Notes: generated by a model not told the origin, from the letters alone. DNA of 47,400 nucleotides from Mycobacterium sp. E2733 (GCF_001667585.1 NZ_LZJZ01000055.1:1-47400), one strand, 5' to 3'. Shown: positions 33,601 to 41,963, counted from the first letter of the stretch. Numbers and translations: made by a program.

Positions 33601-34891
33601 GTTGTGGAACGCGGTCACCGGCCAACCCGTCGGGCAACCGCTGACCGTTGGCGCCGGGCCGGTGTTCAGTGTGGCGTATAGCCGCGACGGGCAGCGCATC
33701 GTCTCCGGCAGCGCCGACGGCGCGGTGCGGCTATCCAACGCCGACACCGGCCAGGAGATCGGCGCCCCGCTGACCGGCCACACCGACCGGGTGACCAGTG
33801 TGGCATTCGCCCCCGATGGGCAGCGCATCGTCTCCGGCAGCGATGACACCACGCTGCGGCTGTGGAACGCCGGCAACAGCACGCCCATCGGTGCCCCACT
33901 CACCTCTCGCACCGCCCCGGCGTCCACAGTGGCGTTCAGTCCCGACGGACACACCATCGTCTCGGGCGGCGATGACACCACGCTTCGGCTGTGGAACGCC
34001 GACACTGGCCAACAGATCGGTTTGCCGCTGACTGGACACACCTTCCCGGTGAGCAGTGTGGCATTTAGCCCCGACGGGCACCGCATTGTCTCCGGCAGCG
34101 CCGACGCCACGGTCCGGCTGTGGGACGCCGGCACCGGCCGCGAGATCGGGGCCCCGCTGACCGGCCACAAAGGCCGGGTGGAAAGTGTGGCCTTCAGTCC
34201 CGACGGGCACCGCATTGTCTCGAGCGGCTTCGATGACACGCTGCGGCTGTGGAATGTCGATACCGGTGCTCCCATCGGCGCCCCGATCCGCACTCGCGGG
34301 GCGTGGAGTGTGGCGTTCAGTCCCGACGGGCACCGCATTGTCGCCAGCGGCTTCGACAACACGGTGCGGCTGTGGGACGCCGGGACCGGCCGCGAGATCG
34401 GGCCCCCGCTCACCGGCCACACCGGCCCGGTGCTCAGTGTGGCGTTTAGCCCCGACGGGCGCACCATCGTGTCCGGCAGCGACGACACTACGGTGCGGCT
34501 GTGGGACGCCGGCATCGGCCGCGAGATCGGGGCGCCGCTCACCGGGCACCGCGAAGCGGTCGCCAGCGTGGCGTTTAGCCCCGACGGGCACACCGTCGTC
34601 TCCGGCAGTAACGATAGGACACTGCGATTGTGGGACGCCGGCACCGGCCAACAGATCGGACCGGCGCTGGCCGGTGGCACCGGCCCTGTGGCGTTCAGTC
34701 CCGACGGGCGGCGCATCGTCTCCGACAGCGCCGACGGGATATTGCGGTTATGGCCGGGGCCCGCGGCCTGGTCCGATCTGCTGTGCGACAAGCTCGCCGC
34801 GAACATGAGCCACCGCCAGTGGAACAACTGGGTGTCACCAAGCATCGACTACATCACCGTCTGCCCGGCGCTCTCTATCAGACCCGACTGA
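30665..34891 (+). CDS. TIR - nSTAND NTPase - transmembrane - WD40 protein
   Basis: This 1408-residue multidomain protein starts at an ATG preceded by GGAGGTG. Residues 1-150 form a TIR domain: RIFLSHSSKD at the start, FLDIDA, and SHECRTE, in which Glu81 sits at the position of the NADase catalytic glutamate in the S-x-W-C-x-x-E pattern. Residues 165-570 form an nSTAND-type NTPase: entry motif YRGWEPFEDIDAGVFFGRD, Walker A GPSGSGKSS (Lys218), Walker B region LPLDQAEELF (Asp321), RTDRYEAM, and winged-helix end VALESLLRQWDTLAGWL. A coiled coil (625-668) and one membrane helix (670-697) follow. From residue 774 to the end there are 14 WD40 repeats, enough for two seven-bladed propellers. By analogy with STAND conflict proteins it should sense through the propellers and trigger NAD-directed TIR activity on activation. 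This role is inferred. Confidence 0.9.
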   Translation: MSRIFLSHSSKDNRQAVALKQWLVDQRPELANEIFLDIDAGSGLRVGARWKGQLFESNSRCEAVLCLVSAAWDGSHECRTEYRTAEGLGKQILVVRLEDTGDGDITSEWQRCDLFAEGALTEIPVPGGGPVRFNTAALYALRKAIEGAGVGPQTFVWPPKEDPHRAPYRGWEPFEDIDAGVFFGRDAAIVRGLDELRAMRLSGLNSLFVVLGPSGSGKSSFLRAGLIPRLQREDRRFVVLGIVRPQRNALTGERGLAAAIHAGRQALGLDGAALGKIKQACQHREVDLIAGWLAELRSTAAARLAEAGQEGGAPSLVLPLDQAEELFSADAGEQGEQFLGLVAEVIERVNTGGEAGLIVAATIRTDRYEAMQGHHALERIGTVLFNELKPMPPTQFEKVITGPADRAGEGGQRLALAPDLVSQLIADATEGADTLPLLALTLARLYADYASTGELTLADYQQMGGMADVVNNEIEQVLPRDPAQREAALELLRSVFVPWLATINPDNDQPMRRVAHQADLPEDSRPLIEALVEKRLLMRDQRDGQVVVEVALESLLRQWDTLAGWLRTERQHLKTADDIERNTTGWATHDHDPAWLLTGTRLADAETLAGTPGFSERLTSTRDYLAASRQAENQRLAHEEEQRQAELRNAQERQQTAESHAADLRRRAHVLRSVLAITAVIAVIALVGAIVAVVGFVQANHAKHLADTRTREAVALKLTSQGQAMLAGVQPGGDVQAIQQILAAPAIAPSTGISALLTALVDRQSTIKIIPTSDRVTTVAFSPDGQRMVSGSGDKTLRVWNAGTGAPIGTPLAGHTGPVDSVAFSPDGQRIVSGSEDTTLRLWNAETGAPIGAPLTGHTGPVTSVAFSPDGRRIVSAGSTIADGTVRLWDAGTGQQIGALLTDNSGPWDSVAFSPDGRRIVSGSGPVGNIGPGRVQFWDADTGQPVGQPLIAGTGPVFSVAYSRDGQRIVSGSADGTVRLWNAVTGQPVGQPLTVGAGPVFSVAYSRDGQRIVSGSADGAVRLSNADTGQEIGAPLTGHTDRVTSVAFAPDGQRIVSGSDDTTLRLWNAGNSTPIGAPLTSRTAPASTVAFSPDGHTIVSGGDDTTLRLWNADTGQQIGLPLTGHTFPVSSVAFSPDGHRIVSGSADATVRLWDAGTGREIGAPLTGHKGRVESVAFSPDGHRIVSSGFDDTLRLWNVDTGAPIGAPIRTRGAWSVAFSPDGHRIVASGFDNTVRLWDAGTGREIGPPLTGHTGPVLSVAFSPDGRTIVSGSDDTTVRLWDAGIGREIGAPLTGHREAVASVAFSPDGHTVVSGSNDRTLRLWDAGTGQQIGPALAGGTGPVAFSPDGRRIVSDSADGILRLWPGPAAWSDLLCDKLAANMSHRQWNNWVSPSIDYITVCPALSIRPD
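32985..34760 (+). repeat. WD40-coding tandem repeats (about 129 bp each)
   Basis: Fourteen units encode the WD40 blades. Some are nearly identical at DNA level: about 60 bases around 33535-33596 and 33661-33722 differ by a single base. This indicates recent duplication or gene conversion between blades. Confidence 0.85.
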
Positions 34892-35104
34892 CCTGCGCCG
34901 GGGAATGTCTTCGGACAACCAAGAAGCATCTCCTCGGCCGTACCGTGGGGTCCAGCCTGAAACGCCTAACAGGTTGGCATGGGATGGAGCGCAGGAATCA
35001 CGCGCGGCCACAATTCATAGCCTCGCGATAGTGAGGTCCGCACCCGGAGGTGGTAGCGATCGTCGGGCGTGGGTATGAGTTCCGCATCGAGTAAGGAGAC
35101 GTCG

Positions 35105-35257
35105 ATGACGCGACGGCATGAAGATGATGCGCCCAACTACACCGCCGATGCTTCCGAGGCTAGGGATGCTGTGCCAGACGCGGCGTTAGTGCCAGAGGCC
35201 GGCGAGGGTCCGTTCCCCCCGGTGGCTGGCAAACCCCGGTCACCCATTGGGAATTGA
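35105..35257 (+). CDS. Small hypothetical protein
   Basis: This 50-residue acidic, proline-ended peptide (MTRRHEDDAPNYTADASEAR at the start, GKPRSPIGN at the end) follows AAGGAG at good spacing. It has no hydrophobic segment or recognised domain. It lies 213 bases after the TIR-nSTAND gene on the same strand and could be a companion, but nothing in its sequence shows this. Confidence 0.5.
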   Translation: MTRRHEDDAPNYTADASEARDAVPDAALVPEAGEGPFPPVAGKPRSPIGN

Positions 35258-35290
35258 CGGCATCACAGAGCAGTCCGTCAAACTAAGCGG

Positions 35291-35461
35291 GTGCAACGGC
35301 TCGGCTGGCCGACGGTCGTCGTGATCGGCCCGTCGTTGGGCCCGCTGGTCAAGCATGCGCCGAGCGAGATCGCTGCCGTGATGGTCGCCGTCGTAATAAG
35401 AATGAGCCTCGTAAGTTGTTGGCGGCGTGTAGTTGTGGCCATATTAATCGTTCCTGACTAG
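35291..35461 (+). CDS. Possible small membrane protein
   Basis: A 56-codon frame from GTG at 35291 encodes a hydrophobic peptide with segments TVVVIGPSLGPLV, IAAVMVAVVI and VVVAILIV separated by basic residues. The ribosome site is weak (AAGCGG). Its TAG overlaps the stop of the convergent propeller gene in a CTAG palindrome. It may be real or a chance frame. Confidence 0.28.
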   Translation: MQRLGWPTVVVIGPSLGPLVKHAPSEIAAVMVAVVIRMSLVSCWRRVVVAILIVPD

Positions 35462-36681
35462 CGCTGACCGGGGTACGGCACCGCATTGACAACGCCGCCG
35501 CCGTTGACCGGCGGTCCCAGCAGCACGGTTGAGGTGCCGGTCGCGGGGTTGTAGTCGATGAGTGCCTTGCCGCCCCCGCATCCGGCCCTGGCTTTCAGGT
35601 CGAGATGACCCCCGTTGACGCCGATCACGACGACGCTGCCGCTCTTCACATCCGGCACCGACACGGGGGATGTCGTCCCGTCGCCGTTGAGCTTGGCGAG
35701 GTAGACGACGCCGCATGCGCCCGTGGCCTGCACGAACGTCCCCGCCGGCAGCTGCCATGCGTTCAGGTCGCCGTAATCGGGGCCCTCGTGCCCGTCGTTC
35801 GGCGCGGTGAGAGGGGTCGGTGTTCCACCGTCGATCGGCACCAGCCACAGCTGAGACGTGGCGGAGTTACCACAGCGGGCGAGCGCGATCGTCGAGCCCG
35901 TGTCCCACCACCGCAGGGGTGTGCAGTCCCCTTGCCCGGCGATCGTCAGCGTTTGGCCGGGGACCCCGTCGTTGCCCATGAGCGCCAGGCCGGAGTGCGT
36001 GCCCAGCACCAGCCGCGTGCCATCCGCAGTGGACAGATACCACGTGAAGTCCTCCGCCACCGGGTAGGTCAGCTGGTGGTTACCCGCCAGGTCGACTCGT
36101 TCGAGCGACGCCCCTTGTGCCGCGGCCGTCCTCCTTTGCAGCAGTACCGCCTTGCCGTCGGGGCGTGTGTAGCGAGGAAAGCCGCCGTTCTCGGCGGTGA
36201 AGGTGGTCTTCGTGCCGGTGCGCAGGTCGACCTCGGTGACGACCGTTCGGCCCTGCTCCGTTGCGGAGAACAGGGCGCGGGTCCCGTCGCCAGACCAGTC
36301 CTCCAACCTCGGGCTGTCACCGTTGCCGGGCGGCGGGAAGGTGGTAACCGGGTAGCGGCCGCCCGCGGGGTCGACGAGGTACAGCGTCGTGGCGGCCGTC
36401 TGCCACGTTGGGGAGCCAGCGGGCGGTTTCTCCCCGGGGCGCAAGCCGGGAGCGGGGCTCCATATCGCGAGCAGCCAGCCCGGTCCGACCTGCGACCAGG
36501 GGACGGCTCCGAGCGGGGCCTCGACCCCGTGGCCAGCCATGGCCTCGGGCTCGGCGTGTGCCGTTGGCGCGACGGTGCTGGTTGCCGCGGCCGTCGCAAT
36601 CGCGATCAGCGCGAGCGTCGTCGGCTTCATTCTCCGTACCAGCCCGGTGCGCCGAAGCTGGTGACGTGACGTTGTGGTCAT
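35458..36681 (-). CDS. Secreted TolB/propeller-like protein
   Basis: This 407-residue protein has an N-terminal signal region. The RR stretch (HQLRRTGLVRRM) is followed by a hydrophobic core and cleavage after TAHA at about residue 44; initiation at the internal Met18 would also fit. The mature part has TolB-like blades: SPRLEDWSGDGTRALFSA, FPRYTRPDGKAVLLQRR, STADGTRLVLGTHSG and SQLWLVPIDGGTPTPLT. These are typical of six-bladed beta-propellers that contact partner proteins. It is divergent from a membrane Ser/Thr kinase with a 198-base shared control region and may be a sensor partner; that link is positional only. Confidence 0.75.
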   Translation of the reverse strand: MTTTSRHQLRRTGLVRRMKPTTLALIAIATAAATSTVAPTAHAEPEAMAGHGVEAPLGAVPWSQVGPGWLLAIWSPAPGLRPGEKPPAGSPTWQTAATTLYLVDPAGGRYPVTTFPPPGNGDSPRLEDWSGDGTRALFSATEQGRTVVTEVDLRTGTKTTFTAENGGFPRYTRPDGKAVLLQRRTAAAQGASLERVDLAGNHQLTYPVAEDFTWYLSTADGTRLVLGTHSGLALMGNDGVPGQTLTIAGQGDCTPLRWWDTGSTIALARCGNSATSQLWLVPIDGGTPTPLTAPNDGHEGPDYGDLNAWQLPAGTFVQATGACGVVYLAKLNGDGTTSPVSVPDVKSGSVVVIGVNGGHLDLKARAGCGGGKALIDYNPATGTSTVLLGPPVNGGGVVNAVPYPGQR

Positions 36682-36879
36682 CTTCGTTTCCTTTGGCAAA
36701 CAGTCCGTGGTTACGCCGGGCTGCGGTGGCCGGTCGCGCAAAGCTTGCGGCCGGTGCCTTGCGCGTTTCTTGCGCATCTTGTGCCGGTTGCCGACTCCGT
36801 CGGGATGGCTTTCGGCAAACATGTGCATCGCTGGGCCGACGGGGGAGATACTGCGTCGGTACCCGAGGAATCGAGGCGG

Positions 36880-38292
36880 ATGGCGGTGGACGCGCGCGTC
36901 GGTACGAGGTTCGGCAAGTACGACATCACGCGCCGGATCGGCAAGGGCGGCGGCGGAGTGGTGTACGAGGCCTACGACACCGGCAAGAAGCGAACCGTTG
37001 CGCTCAAGGTGCTTGCCGAAGAGTTTTCAGCTAACACCACCTTCCGGACCAGGTTCCAGCGAGAGTCCCAGGCGGCGGCGATGCTGCAAGAACCGCACGT
37101 CATCCCGATCCACGACTGGGGTGAGATCGACGGAAGTCTCTACATCGACATGCGCCTGGTGCAGGGACAGACGCTTCTTGACCTCATTGCGGAAGGACCG
37201 CTGGCGCCCGCACGGGCGGTAGCCATCATCAGTCAGGTCGCCGACGCGCTGGATGCGGCACACGCCGAGGGGTTGATCCATCGCGACGTCAAGCCGCAGA
37301 ACATCCTCGTCACGCCTGCGGATTTCGTGTATCTGGTCGACTTCGGAATTGCACAGGCTATAACTGACCCCCGGCTGACGACGGTCGGCACTCAGATCGG
37401 GACGTTGAATTACATGGCGCCCGAACGGTTTAACGACAAGGCGAGCACACCCGCTGTCGACGTCTACTCGCTGGCTTGCGTGTTGTACGAGTCGCTAACC
37501 GGAGATGCCCCGTTCGCCGGTGACAGTCTTGAGCATCTGGTGGCGGCCCACATCGCCTTGCCGCCACCACGGCCGAGCGCGGCGAATCGGCGCGTTCCCG
37601 CGGCGCTCGACGAAGTCGTCGCCCGCGGCATGGCCAAACAGCCCGACGATCGGTACGCGACGGCGGGCGGCCTTGCCCGTGCGGCGCAGCGCGCATTGGG
37701 ACGCTCGTCGACCGATGGGGAGGGCACGCGACCGTACACAGCCGTCGCTGTGCCCCCCGCCGGCCCGACGGACCACCTCACCGCCGGAGAACCTGGTGAT
37801 CGCCGTTCAGGCGAACGCCGGCGGAGATGGGTGCTGCCGAGCTTGATCGGGGTCTCGACGGCTCTGGTTGTCGCGGCCATCGGAGTGGTGGTCGGCCTTG
37901 TCGCCCATCGGCCGACTGAGCAACAGCATGCTCCGCCCGTGCGCGCTGTCCAACCCCCACTGATCACTGGACCCGACTTGAGTAGCCTGCATCAGTCCTG
38001 CGATCAAGGCTTCTCGTTGTCGACGGACAACGGCTTCGGCACCCACGGCGGACGTGGGACTCCCGAGACCTCATGCCTTTTCGCCAACAGCGTGCTGACG
38101 TCGTATTGGGCTGAATACGGCAACGCCAGCCCGCTACCGCGCGCCGTATCGGCGCCTGGCGCCGTTGACTGCAAGACCGTCCCCGGTGCGCTGTGCACCG
38201 GTTCGAATTTCCTCATGCATTGTCAGCAGCACCCCGCGGAAAGCTGGATCACCTGTGTCGGGGGCAGCAGCGCGCGCGTGTACCTGTGGTAA
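36880..38292 (+). CDS. Transmembrane serine/threonine protein kinase (Pkn type)
   Basis: This 470-residue receptor kinase has a glycine loop GKGGGGVVYEAYD, ATP lysine Lys43 (VALKVL), catalytic loop HRDVKPQN (residues 134-141), DFG at 154-156 and APE in MAPERF. A proline-rich juxtamembrane segment precedes one membrane helix (about 317-340) and an extracellular domain of 130 residues with five or more cysteines (SCDQGF, TSCLFA, DCKTVPGALC, HCQQHP, ITCVGG). This arrangement resembles PknH-type sensors, whose external domain is disulphide-bonded. ATG at 36880 begins the kinase domain and follows a GAGG site; upstream in-frame starts would add only low-confidence sequence. The next gene encodes an EmbR-like regulator. 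Confidence 0.93.
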   Translation: MAVDARVGTRFGKYDITRRIGKGGGGVVYEAYDTGKKRTVALKVLAEEFSANTTFRTRFQRESQAAAMLQEPHVIPIHDWGEIDGSLYIDMRLVQGQTLLDLIAEGPLAPARAVAIISQVADALDAAHAEGLIHRDVKPQNILVTPADFVYLVDFGIAQAITDPRLTTVGTQIGTLNYMAPERFNDKASTPAVDVYSLACVLYESLTGDAPFAGDSLEHLVAAHIALPPPRPSAANRRVPAALDEVVARGMAKQPDDRYATAGGLARAAQRALGRSSTDGEGTRPYTAVAVPPAGPTDHLTAGEPGDRRSGERRRRWVLPSLIGVSTALVVAAIGVVVGLVAHRPTEQQHAPPVRAVQPPLITGPDLSSLHQSCDQGFSLSTDNGFGTHGGRGTPETSCLFANSVLTSYWAEYGNASPLPRAVSAPGAVDCKTVPGALCTGSNFLMHCQQHPAESWITCVGGSSARVYLW

Positions 38293-38356
38293 CGGGCGCG
38301 GGCGGCAGCCGGCAACGGGTGTGAAGCACCGCCGAGGCGAAGGGATTGCTACGGGG

Positions 38357-39490
38357 ATGGCCCAGAACGCTCTCCGGTTTGGGGTGTTGGGACCGTTGCA
38401 GCTGAGTGCTGACGGCACCGACCTGCGGTTGGGGCCGGCAAAGCAGCGGGCGGTGCTGGCCACTCTGTTGATCAACCGAAATCGCATAGTCTCGATTGAC
38501 TCGCTGATCGACGCGGCGTGGCGAGAGCGTCCACCGCCCGAGGCCCGGGGGAGCTTGCACGCGCACGTGTCCAGACTCCGCCGGCTGGTGAGTAGTGCCG
38601 GCGTGGATGCCGCCACCGTTCTGGCCAGCGCACAGCCGGGGTATCGGCTCAACGTCCCCGACGAGGCCTGCGACGTCGGCCGATTCGCCATCGCACGGAA
38701 AGCGGGAATTGAGGCCGCTGCCGCAGGCAGGTTCGAACAGGCCAGCGGGCACCTATCGGCAGCGCTGGCCGAGTGGCGCGGCCCGGTGCTCGAAGACCTC
38801 CGCGACTTTGAGTTCGTCGATGCCTTCGCCGCTGCACTGGCGGAGGACAAGTTGGTGACCCTGACCGTTCGCGCCGAATCCGAATTAGCCTGTGGGCGAA
38901 CTCATTCCATAATCGGAGAACTGGAAGCGCTGGTGGCCGAGCACCCCTACCGAGAACCGTTGTGGGCGCAGTTGATAACCGGCTACTACCTAGCGGACCG
39001 CCAATACGACGCACTCGACGCATACGGTCGACTCAAGACTGTGCTCGCCGAAGATCTGGGCATCGACCCTGGGCCTGCGTTGCGGAGTCTTCACCATAAG
39101 GTCCTGAGCCAAGAGCCGCTGGACGTCAAGCACGCGGCCCGCGCAACCGCCAAGCGCGCCGCCAGCACACTCCAGTGGCGTCGCGGACAGCCCCGTGAGT
39201 CCGCCGTTGCCTATCTGCGCGACGCCGCCGGAAGTCTTTTCCCGCTCCGAGGAGCAGCCACCAGGATCGGGCGCCTCGCCGAGAATGACATCGTCCTGGG
39301 CGACGACACGGTTAGCCGCTTCCACGCGGTGATCGTCGACACCGGGAACAGCTTTGTCATCACCGATCTCCAGTCGGCCAATGGGGTCGATGTGGCGGAC
39401 CAGCGGGTTCGCACCAGTGCGACGCTGGCCGATGGTGACCGCATTCGAATCTGCGGCCATGAATTCACGTTCGAAATCGGTGCGAGCTGA
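38357..39490 (+). CDS. SARP-type regulator with C-terminal FHA domain (EmbR-like)
   Basis: The 377-residue product has an OmpR-like winged-helix DNA-binding domain (FGVLGPLQL to about residue 100), a bacterial transcriptional activation domain (about 105-260, including EHPYREPLWAQLITGYYLAD) and an FHA domain (about 290-370). The FHA core shows TRIGRLAENDIVLGDDTVSR, FHAVIV and LQSANGVDV. This is the EmbR architecture. In M. tuberculosis EmbR is phosphorylated by the neighbouring kinase PknH and binds it through FHA. Here the kinase gene lies 65 bases upstream, so a direct kinase-to-regulator pathway is likely. Target genes are unknown; the downstream MoxR operon is a candidate. Confidence 0.9.
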   Translation: MAQNALRFGVLGPLQLSADGTDLRLGPAKQRAVLATLLINRNRIVSIDSLIDAAWRERPPPEARGSLHAHVSRLRRLVSSAGVDAATVLASAQPGYRLNVPDEACDVGRFAIARKAGIEAAAAGRFEQASGHLSAALAEWRGPVLEDLRDFEFVDAFAAALAEDKLVTLTVRAESELACGRTHSIIGELEALVAEHPYREPLWAQLITGYYLADRQYDALDAYGRLKTVLAEDLGIDPGPALRSLHHKVLSQEPLDVKHAARATAKRAASTLQWRRGQPRESAVAYLRDAAGSLFPLRGAATRIGRLAENDIVLGDDTVSRFHAVIVDTGNSFVITDLQSANGVDVADQRVRTSATLADGDRIRICGHEFTFEIGAS

Positions 39491-39523
39491 AGACGCTCGA
39501 GCAGCAGAACTAAAGCGTCGACA

Positions 39524-39540
39524 CCACGGTCACACCGTGG
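39524..39540 (+). terminator. Hairpin after the EmbR-like gene
   Basis: Stem CCACGGT/ACCGTGG with a three-base loop lies 34 bases after the regulator's stop and before the MoxR operon. There is no T-tract. It probably separates the two transcription units. Confidence 0.45.
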
Positions 39541-39613
39541 GTTAACGGACGACCAGCTTGTAACCAGGCGCATCGAAGTGTGGAAAACCGGCGTCGGGGT
39601 ATCCCCCGGGCGT

Positions 39614-40615
39614 ATGACTACAGCACCGACACAACCGGGTCAGCGCGACATCGACGGCGTCCGGGGGATCGTCGACGCCATCTCCGATGCGTTCGCGGCC
39701 AAGATCGTCGGGCAACGCGACCTACGTGAGTCGCTGCTCATCGGCCTGCTCGCGGGCGGACACATCCTGCTCGAAAGTGTGCCGGGCCTGGCCAAGACCA
39801 CCGCAGCCAAGGTGCTCGCCGAGTCGATTCATGGCCGCTTTCAACGCATCCAGTGCACGCCCGACCTGCTGCCCAGCGACATCATCGGCACGCAGATCTA
39901 TGACTCGGCGACCAACTCCTTCGTCACTCAACTAGGGCCGGTGCACGCCAACATCGTGCTGCTCGACGAGATCAACCGGTCCAGCGCGAAGACACAGAGC
40001 GCGATGCTCGAGGCGATGGAGGAGCGGCAGACCACGATCGCCGGGCAGGTGCACCCCCTCGCGGACCCTTTTCTGGTGATCGCCACCCAGAACCCCGTCG
40101 ACCAGGAAGGCACGTATCCGCTATCCGAGGCGCAGACCGATCGCTTCCTGCTCAAGGAGATCGTGCGCTACCCCTCGCCGCAGGAGGAGGTGGAAGTGAT
40201 GTCGCGCATCGATGCCGGCGTCTACGACAAGGGGCGGGCCGCCCCGGCGGTGGTCAGCCGCGATGACGTGCTGCGGGTGCAGGAGGTGGTGCGCCATGTC
40301 CGCATGGATCGCGCGCTGATGCTCTATGCCGGGCAGCTGGTCGATGTGACCCGTCACCCCGCGCGGGCATTGCCCAAGCAGATCGCGCGCTTGGTCGAAT
40401 ACGGCGCCAGCCCACGCGCCACGATCGCGTTCTGCAAGGCGGCCCGCGCGAAGGCGGTGCTGTCCGGGCGGACGCACGTGCTGCCCGAGGACATCGCGAA
40501 GCTCGCGCATCGGGTGCTGCGGCACCGGCTCATCCTCGGATTCGAAGCGGCCAGCGCCGATATCACCCCCGAGGTTGTGATCGACGCCGCGCTGCGGGTC
40601 GTCAGGGTCCCCTGA
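39614..40615 (+). CDS. MoxR-family AAA+ ATPase
   Basis: This 333-residue MoxR AAA+ protein has Walker A ESVPGLAKTT, Walker B VLLDEINRSS, sensor TQNPVDQEGTYPLSEAQTDR, and the lid region. MoxR ATPases act as chaperones that insert or activate VWA-domain partners. It heads a six-gene operon with a DUF58 protein and Bat-like membrane proteins, the classical arrangement. ATG at 39614 is taken as start; an in-frame ATG/GTG at 39578 would add 12 residues. Confidence 0.92.
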   Translation: MTTAPTQPGQRDIDGVRGIVDAISDAFAAKIVGQRDLRESLLIGLLAGGHILLESVPGLAKTTAAKVLAESIHGRFQRIQCTPDLLPSDIIGTQIYDSATNSFVTQLGPVHANIVLLDEINRSSAKTQSAMLEAMEERQTTIAGQVHPLADPFLVIATQNPVDQEGTYPLSEAQTDRFLLKEIVRYPSPQEEVEVMSRIDAGVYDKGRAAPAVVSRDDVLRVQEVVRHVRMDRALMLYAGQLVDVTRHPARALPKQIARLVEYGASPRATIAFCKAARAKAVLSGRTHVLPEDIAKLAHRVLRHRLILGFEAASADITPEVVIDAALRVVRVP

Positions 40616-40633
40616 GATTGGCAGAAGGCCACC

Positions 40634-41500
40634 TTGGGTAAGCACCTGAACCGCGCCAAGGCGCACTTCGGCACCGACACCCGCGGCCTGCTCGAAGGCG
40701 GCCGCTATGCGCTATTGCATACGCGCAGCATGGAATTCGACGACCTACGCCCCTACGTGCCGGGCGACGACGTCCGAGACATCGAGTGGAAGGCCTCTGC
40801 GCGTTCCGGCAGCGTGCTCATCAAGCGTTTCGTCTCCGAAAAGCACCACAAGATCTTGCTCGTCGCCGACGCTGGCCGCAACATGTCGGCGCTCGCCCCG
40901 AGCGGGGAGGGCAAACGCGACGTCGCCGCGCACATCATGGGCGCGGTGGGGTTGATCGGCCTACGGCGATCGGATCAGATCGGCATGGTCTACGGCGACC
41001 GCCGCGGCAGTGTGAACATCCCGCAGCGGCGCGGCGAGTCGCACATCGAGGGACTAATGCACCGCTGGTACCAGCACACCACGACCAACCCCGGCCGTAG
41101 CGACATCACCACCCAACTGGACTATGTGGCAACGCATTACCGACACACCATGTTGATCATCGTGGTGTCCGACGAACCGGAGGTCGATGACAGACTCGGG
41201 GCAGTGCTCGCCAGACTGAGCGGCCGCCACGACATCGTCTGGGCGATGGTGTCGGACATGCCCGCGGTGGGCCCCGACGACACCGACGGGTACGACGTCG
41301 CCACCGGTCGCTTCGTCTTGAACGGGGCCGACCTCGGCTCGCGCGTCGTCACCGCTTACCGCCGCGCCGAGCAGTGCCGTCGCGACCGCCTCGACGCGTT
41401 CCTGACTGGTCACGCGATTCCCCACGCGACCATCGCCGGCAGCGACCACATTCGGCGCGAACTCGTTCGACTGACCGAGGTGGCCGCCCGTGCCGGATGA
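40634..41500 (+). CDS. DUF58 protein of the MoxR operon
   Basis: The 288-residue protein starts with TTG at 40634, preceded by AGAAGG. It carries the DUF58 signature YVPGDDVRDIEWKASARSG near residues 38-56, followed by a VWA-like fold (KHHKILLVADAGRNM, TMLIIVVSDEPEVDD). DUF58 proteins are the usual first partner of MoxR. Its end overlaps the next gene by 11 bases. Confidence 0.9.
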   Translation: MGKHLNRAKAHFGTDTRGLLEGGRYALLHTRSMEFDDLRPYVPGDDVRDIEWKASARSGSVLIKRFVSEKHHKILLVADAGRNMSALAPSGEGKRDVAAHIMGAVGLIGLRRSDQIGMVYGDRRGSVNIPQRRGESHIEGLMHRWYQHTTTNPGRSDITTQLDYVATHYRHTMLIIVVSDEPEVDDRLGAVLARLSGRHDIVWAMVSDMPAVGPDDTDGYDVATGRFVLNGADLGSRVVTAYRRAEQCRRDRLDAFLTGHAIPHATIAGSDHIRRELVRLTEVAARAG

Positions 41501-41963
41501 CCTGCTGCGCTACGTCTCCGGTCCGCAACCGTACTCGTCGTGGTGGCTGGGGTTGGCCGTGTTGTTGGTTGGCGCGGTAATAATCTGGCATGCAACGGTT
41601 TTCGTCTGGACTCTCCCGTCGCACCAGCTACGGCGCATCCCCATTCTGCGGCGAACGCACACCTGGCTGATCCGCGACCGGTTCGCCCGCTCCGTGCAGG
41701 GCATCGCCAACGAACACGAAGCCGGGAGGGTGTCGGCTCCGGCGGCGTGCGCGGCGATCAGCCGGACCGTACGCAGCTTTCTGCATCAAGCGACCGGGGT
41801 GCGGGCGCAGTACCTACACGTCGGGGCCATGGCCGACGCCAACCTGGCAGCGGCCGAGCCGCTGCTGACTCGGCTCGGTGACGCGCAGTTCAACGCCGAG
41901 GCGCACGTCGACGTCGCCGACGTGAGCGCCGGGGCACAGGAGTTGATCCGCTCGTGGACCTGA
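41490..41963 (+). CDS. Small membrane-anchored protein of the MoxR operon (DUF4381-like)
   Basis: This 157-residue protein has one hydrophobic helix near its start (residues 19-40, WLGLAVLLVGAVIIWHATVF) and a helical cytoplasmic remainder. The position between DUF58 and Bat-like genes and the size match the DUF4381-type component of MoxR operons. It starts with GTG inside the DUF58 gene and ends inside the next gene, so it is translationally coupled at both ends. Confidence 0.75.
   Translation: MPDDLLRYVSGPQPYSSWWLGLAVLLVGAVIIWHATVFVWTLPSHQLRRIPILRRTHTWLIRDRFARSVQGIANEHEAGRVSAPAACAAISRTVRSFLHQATGVRAQYLHVGAMADANLAAAEPLLTRLGDAQFNAEAHVDVADVSAGAQELIRSWT

Noticed and set aside
32985..34760. Possible CRISPR-like repeat array
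   Set aside because: The repeats are in-frame WD40 units with coding spacing and no unique spacers.
32878..34845. 655-codon minus-strand frame opposite the WD40 repeats, itself repetitive
   Set aside because: The repeats are the antisense image of the WD40 units; no start site or known fold.
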